This document shows positions 6,093 to 8,614 of a DNA stretch of 8,614 nucleotides, piece by piece. The stretch is taken from the NCBI GenBank assembly GCA_002345845.1, contig DDWF01000034.1, forward strand, positions 8,084-16,697. Reading direction: 5' to 3'. The position numbers and the translations under genes were made by a program. Under the pieces are notes generated by a model, which saw only the letters and a program-made list of their open reading frames with translations, was not told where the DNA came from and ran no database searches. Source of the stretch: Betaproteobacteria bacterium UBA2293 (lineage in GTDB: Bacteria > Pseudomonadota > Gammaproteobacteria > Burkholderiales > Rhodocyclaceae). Within the stretch, counting starts at the first letter, position 1, and every line of letters begins with the position of its first letter.

Positions 6093-7278
6093 GGCCGGGG
6101 GTTTCTTCGTCGGCCTGCCAGTGCTTGGGGCCGTACCCGGTGATGCCGACCAGAGCGCGCACGACGCCGTAGCTCAACCAGCGCAGGAAGCGCGAATGCC
6201 AGGGCAGATGCATCAGGTCTTCGCGGCGCGTTTCGCGGGCGCCGTCGCCCATGGCTGCCAGGATGCTGGCGCGTAACTGCCCGGCAAAGTCGCGGTCGCG
6301 GACAACCAGGTTGGCCTCCTTGGCCAGCAGCAGGCTGAACGGGTCGATATTGGAGGAACCGACGGTGGCCCACTCGCCGTCAATGACGGCAACCTTGGCA
6401 TGCATGAAGCTTTTCTCGTACTCGAAGATGCGGATGCCCTGTTCCAGCACCAGGCTGTACAAGGCCTGGGTGGCGAAGCGCAGCAACTGGTGGTCGGTCT
6501 TGCCCTGCAGCATGATGGTGATCTTGACGCCGCGCTTGGCAGCGGCCTGCAAGGCAAGGCCGAAGCGCACGCCGGGCAGGAAATAGGCGTTGGCAATGAG
6601 GATTTCCTCGCGCGCCGCGGTGATGGCCTCGATGTAGGCATGCAGGATGTCGTTGCGGTGGCGGATGTTGTCGCGGATCAGGAAGGCGGCCCGCTGCGTG
6701 CCGGCCGGTTCGCCATGGGGCATGTCGGTCGCCGCCAGACGGAAGCGGCGCTTCAAATTGACCCAGGCGACGATCTCCCACATGCGCCGCACGGCATGGT
6801 GTACCTGGCAGAGGACCGGCCCCTCGACGAGGACCGCGTAATCGAAGCGCGGCCGCATATCTTCCGGGGCGTTGTTGTCGTCGACGATATTGATGCCGCC
6901 GACAAAAGCCAGGCGGCCGTCGATGACCACCAGCTTGCGATGCAGGCGGCGCAGACGGTGGCGGCGCATGTGGAAACGGCCGATCTCCGGCCGGTAAAGC
7001 ATGGCGCGGACGCCGGCGGCGAGCAGCCTGGGCAGGAAGTCGGCGGCGAAATTGCGGCCGCCGAAACCATCGACGATGACATTGACCGTGACGCCACGCA
7101 CGGCAGCGCGACAGAGGGCGCTGGTGACTTCGTGGCCGATCTCGTCGTCGGCGTAGATGTAGCTTTCCAGGAAGATTTCGCGACTGGCCGCCTCAATGGC
7201 GACGAGCAGGGCCGGGAAGTACTCGTTGCCCGAGTGCAGCAGCGTCAGGCGGTTGCCGGCCAGGTATTCAGTGGCCAT
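6073..7278 (-). CDS. clsB: Cardiolipin synthase B (ClsB/YbhO-like phospholipase D family)
   Basis: A 401-residue phospholipase D superfamily enzyme (E. coli ClsB has about 413) that should form cardiolipin from phosphatidylglycerol at the inner membrane. Both catalytic HKD motifs are intact: H113-x-K115-x4-D120 (HRKLVVIDG), followed by FVGGIN, and H293-x-K295-x4-D300 (HAKVAVIDG), followed by VGSSNID. There is no N-terminal pair of membrane helices as in ClsA; the protein starts directly with GNRLTLLHSGNEYFPALL, typical of ClsB. The ATG at 7276-7278 lies inside the upstream YbhP-like gene (11-base overlap), which implies coupled translation and repeats the ybhP-clsB order of E. coli. The E. 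coli partner ybhN is not downstream; gluQ converges instead. ClsB of E. coli can also make phosphatidylglycerol from phosphatidylethanolamine and glycerol; that is known of the family, not shown here. Confidence 0.92.
   Translation of the reverse strand: MATEYLAGNRLTLLHSGNEYFPALLVAIEAASREIFLESYIYADDEIGHEVTSALCRAAVRGVTVNVIVDGFGGRNFAADFLPRLLAAGVRAMLYRPEIGRFHMRRHRLRRLHRKLVVIDGRLAFVGGINIVDDNNAPEDMRPRFDYAVLVEGPVLCQVHHAVRRMWEIVAWVNLKRRFRLAATDMPHGEPAGTQRAAFLIRDNIRHRNDILHAYIEAITAAREEILIANAYFLPGVRFGLALQAAAKRGVKITIMLQGKTDHQLLRFATQALYSLVLEQGIRIFEYEKSFMHAKVAVIDGEWATVGSSNIDPFSLLLAKEANLVVRDRDFAGQLRASILAAMGDGARETRREDLMHLPWHSRFLRWLSYGVVRALVGITGYGPKHWQADEETPGLTSEAK
6092..6116. other. Inverted repeat at the convergent gluQ/clsB junction
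   Basis: AGGCCG (6092-6097) and CGGCCT (6111-6116) form a perfect 6-bp stem with a 13-base loop. It begins at the last base of the gluQ stop codon and lies inside the 3' coding end of clsB. It could slow readthrough from gluQ, but no U-run follows. Confidence 0.2.
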
Positions 7279-8026
7279 GCCTTGCCAGGTGCGCCGAGAG
7301 GGCCGCGTGGTCGGAAATCTTCGACCACGGCAGGCCGTGGTGTACCTCGGTGCTTTCGACGCTGAAGCCGCGCACGTAGATGCGGTCGAGGCGGAACATC
7401 GGCATCGCCGCCGGGAAGCTGCGTACCGGCGGGCCGCCGAGATTGCAGAATACTTCCTGCATGCCGAGGCTCTGTTCGAGCAGCTTGCCGGCGCGGTTTC
7501 CCCAGTCGTTGAAGTCGCCGGCGATGATCAGCGGCGCGTTCGGATCGGCCATGTCCTTGAGATAGGCGGCCAGGGCTGCCAGCTGCTTGCGGCGCGAATA
7601 GCCGAATAGCGACAGGTGCACGCAGACGCAGTGTGCCGCCGGGCCTTCCGGGAGCTCAATCCGGCAATGCAGCAGGCCGCGTTTTTCGAACTGCAGATGG
7701 GTGACATCCTGGTTGTGCGAATGCAGGATGGGGAAACGCGACAGGATGGCGTTGCCGTGGTGGCCGTGGTCATAAATCATGTTGCAGCCGTAGGCCGAGG
7801 CCTGCCAGATGTCTTCAGCCAGGAATTCGTGCTGGGCGCCGGCCGGCCAGTTGCAGTGTTTCTCGGCGTGGCCGAGGTGCAGCCCCTGGACCTCCTGCAG
7901 AAAGACGATGTCCGGGTTCAGATGGCGCAGACGCTCGCGCAGCTCATGCACCATCATCCGCCGGTTGAATTGCGAAAAGCCCTTGTGGATGTTGAAGGTG
8001 GTGATGTGCAGCGCCGGTTTGCTCAT
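7268..8026 (-). CDS. ybhP: Endonuclease/exonuclease/phosphatase family protein, YbhP-like
   Basis: A 252-residue member of the EEP (DNase I/exonuclease III/phosphatase) fold, closely resembling E. coli YbhP from its start (TTFNIHKGFSQFNRR, residues 9-23). The metal-dependent active-site pieces are in order: N12 and H14 in FNIHKG, Q44-E45 in FLQEVQG, GDFND at 170-174, and the terminal SDH (238-240). No signal peptide or membrane helix is seen, so it is probably cytoplasmic. The substrate is not known; phosphodiesters of nucleic acid or lipid head groups are both possible for this fold. Its end overlaps clsB by 11 bases and its start lies six bases after the nadA stop, so the three genes look like one transcript. 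The repeated pairing with clsB in distant bacteria hints at a lipid-related role, which is inference. Confidence 0.9.
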   Translation of the reverse strand: MSKPALHITTFNIHKGFSQFNRRMMVHELRERLRHLNPDIVFLQEVQGLHLGHAEKHCNWPAGAQHEFLAEDIWQASAYGCNMIYDHGHHGNAILSRFPILHSHNQDVTHLQFEKRGLLHCRIELPEGPAAHCVCVHLSLFGYSRRKQLAALAAYLKDMADPNAPLIIAGDFNDWGNRAGKLLEQSLGMQEVFCNLGGPPVRSFPAAMPMFRLDRIYVRGFSVESTEVHHGLPWSKISDHAALSAHLARHGH

Positions 8027-8032
8027 GGCGGC

Positions 8033-8614
8033 TCAGGAAATGGCCAGCATGCGGTCAAGCGCCAGCTTGGCCAGCTTGGCCTCGTGCGGCGGTACCGAAA
8101 TCTGGTTGACCACCTTGCCGTCGACCAGGTTTTCCAGCGTCCATGCCAGATGCTGCGGGTCGATGCGCTGCATCGTCGAGCACATGCAGATGGTAGTGGC
8201 CATGAACTGGACGATCTTGTTTTGCGGCAGCACTTCCTTGGCCAGGCGGTCGACCAGGTTGAGTTCGGTGCCGACCAGCCAGCGTGTGCCGGCTGGCGCT
8301 TCCTTGATGGTCTTGACGATGTGCTCGGTCGAACCGACGTAATCGGAGGCGGCACAGACCTCGAAATTACATTCCGGGTGGGCGATCACCAGGCCATCCG
8401 GGTACTTGGCGCGGAAGGCGTCGATATGCGACTTCTGGAACATCTGGTGCACCGAGCAGTGGCCCTTCCACAGCAGGATGCGCGCCTTCCTGATCTGTTC
8501 CGCCGTCAGGCCGCCCATTTCCAGGTCGGGGTCCCAGACGACCATCTCGTCCATTGCAATGCCCATGTTGTGACCGGTCCACCGACCGAGGTGCTGGTCG
8601 GGGAAGAACAGCAC
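8033..8614 (-). CDS. nadA: Quinolinate synthase NadA, 5' part beyond the window
   Basis: The last 193 residues of quinolinate synthase, a cytoplasmic [4Fe-4S] enzyme that condenses iminoaspartate with dihydroxyacetone phosphate to quinolinate in NAD synthesis. The fragment opens with the conserved FFPDQHLGRW, then has WKGHCSVH (C53 of the fragment), IAHPECN (79-83), VGSTEHI, LVGTELN and ICMCSTM (142-148). The Cys of GHCSVH and one Cys in CMCSTM correspond to two of the three cluster ligands; the first would be upstream of the window. The frame is open through the right edge, so no start is visible; a GTG at the edge encodes an internal valine. About 150-180 residues are missing by comparison with usual NadA length. 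The gene is the first visible member of the nadA-ybhP-clsB run. Confidence 0.95.
   Translation of the reverse strand: MLFFPDQHLGRWTGHNMGIAMDEMVVWDPDLEMGGLTAEQIRKARILLWKGHCSVHQMFQKSHIDAFRAKYPDGLVIAHPECNFEVCAASDYVGSTEHIVKTIKEAPAGTRWLVGTELNLVDRLAKEVLPQNKIVQFMATTICMCSTMQRIDPQHLAWTLENLVDGKVVNQISVPPHEAKLAKLALDRMLAIS

Noticed and set aside
6400..7365. A 321-codon plus-strand open frame opposite clsB
   Set aside because: Antisense to a gene with both HKD motifs intact; no domain recognised.

Overview
The window is GC-rich and densely coded, with seven protein genes, very short or overlapping gene junctions and no RNA genes, insertion sequences or CRISPR arrays that I can see. The gene content (an Aer-type PAS chemoreceptor, a Cache-HAMP-GGDEF sensor, GluQRS, a YbhP/ClsB pair and the long form of NadA) suggests a chromosome of a motile Gram-negative proteobacterium. 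A betaproteobacterium, perhaps of the Rhodocyclales, is my best guess from the style of the proteins; no marker gene here proves it.

Left part (1-2273, minus strand): a methyl-accepting chemotaxis protein, cut by the left edge, has a cytoplasmic N-terminal PAS domain. Its FAD-associated residues of Aer (N34, R57, H58, D60, W70) fall at exactly the E. coli numbering. Unlike E. coli Aer it also has a segment of about 165 residues between two membrane helices. Upstream of it lies a small flavodoxin-fold protein. The 159-base gap between them holds three evenly spaced ATTCAA/TTGAAT elements, and a perfect 10-bp tandem duplication crosses the chemoreceptor start.

Centre (2383-6092, plus strand): a tight three-gene run. 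A PotD/PotF-like periplasmic binding protein overlaps, by ATGA, a two-helix membrane diguanylate cyclase (Cache-like sensor, HAMP, GGDEF with an I-site). The cyclase is followed three bases later by gluQ, a tRNA-Asp glutamyl-queuosine synthetase. No ABC permease or ATPase accompanies the binding protein. The arrangement resembles the NspS-MbaA polyamine-sensing pair of Vibrio cholerae, but with only a GGDEF output and a partly changed ligand pocket. It is the most interesting system in the window.

Right part (6073-8614, minus strand): nadA (5' end beyond the window), then a YbhP-like endonuclease/exonuclease/phosphatase-family protein, then clsB (cardiolipin synthase B), which overlaps the ybhP-like gene by 11 bases. 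This looks like one transcript in the order nadA-ybhP-clsB, and clsB converges on gluQ with a 20-base overlap of their coding ends.
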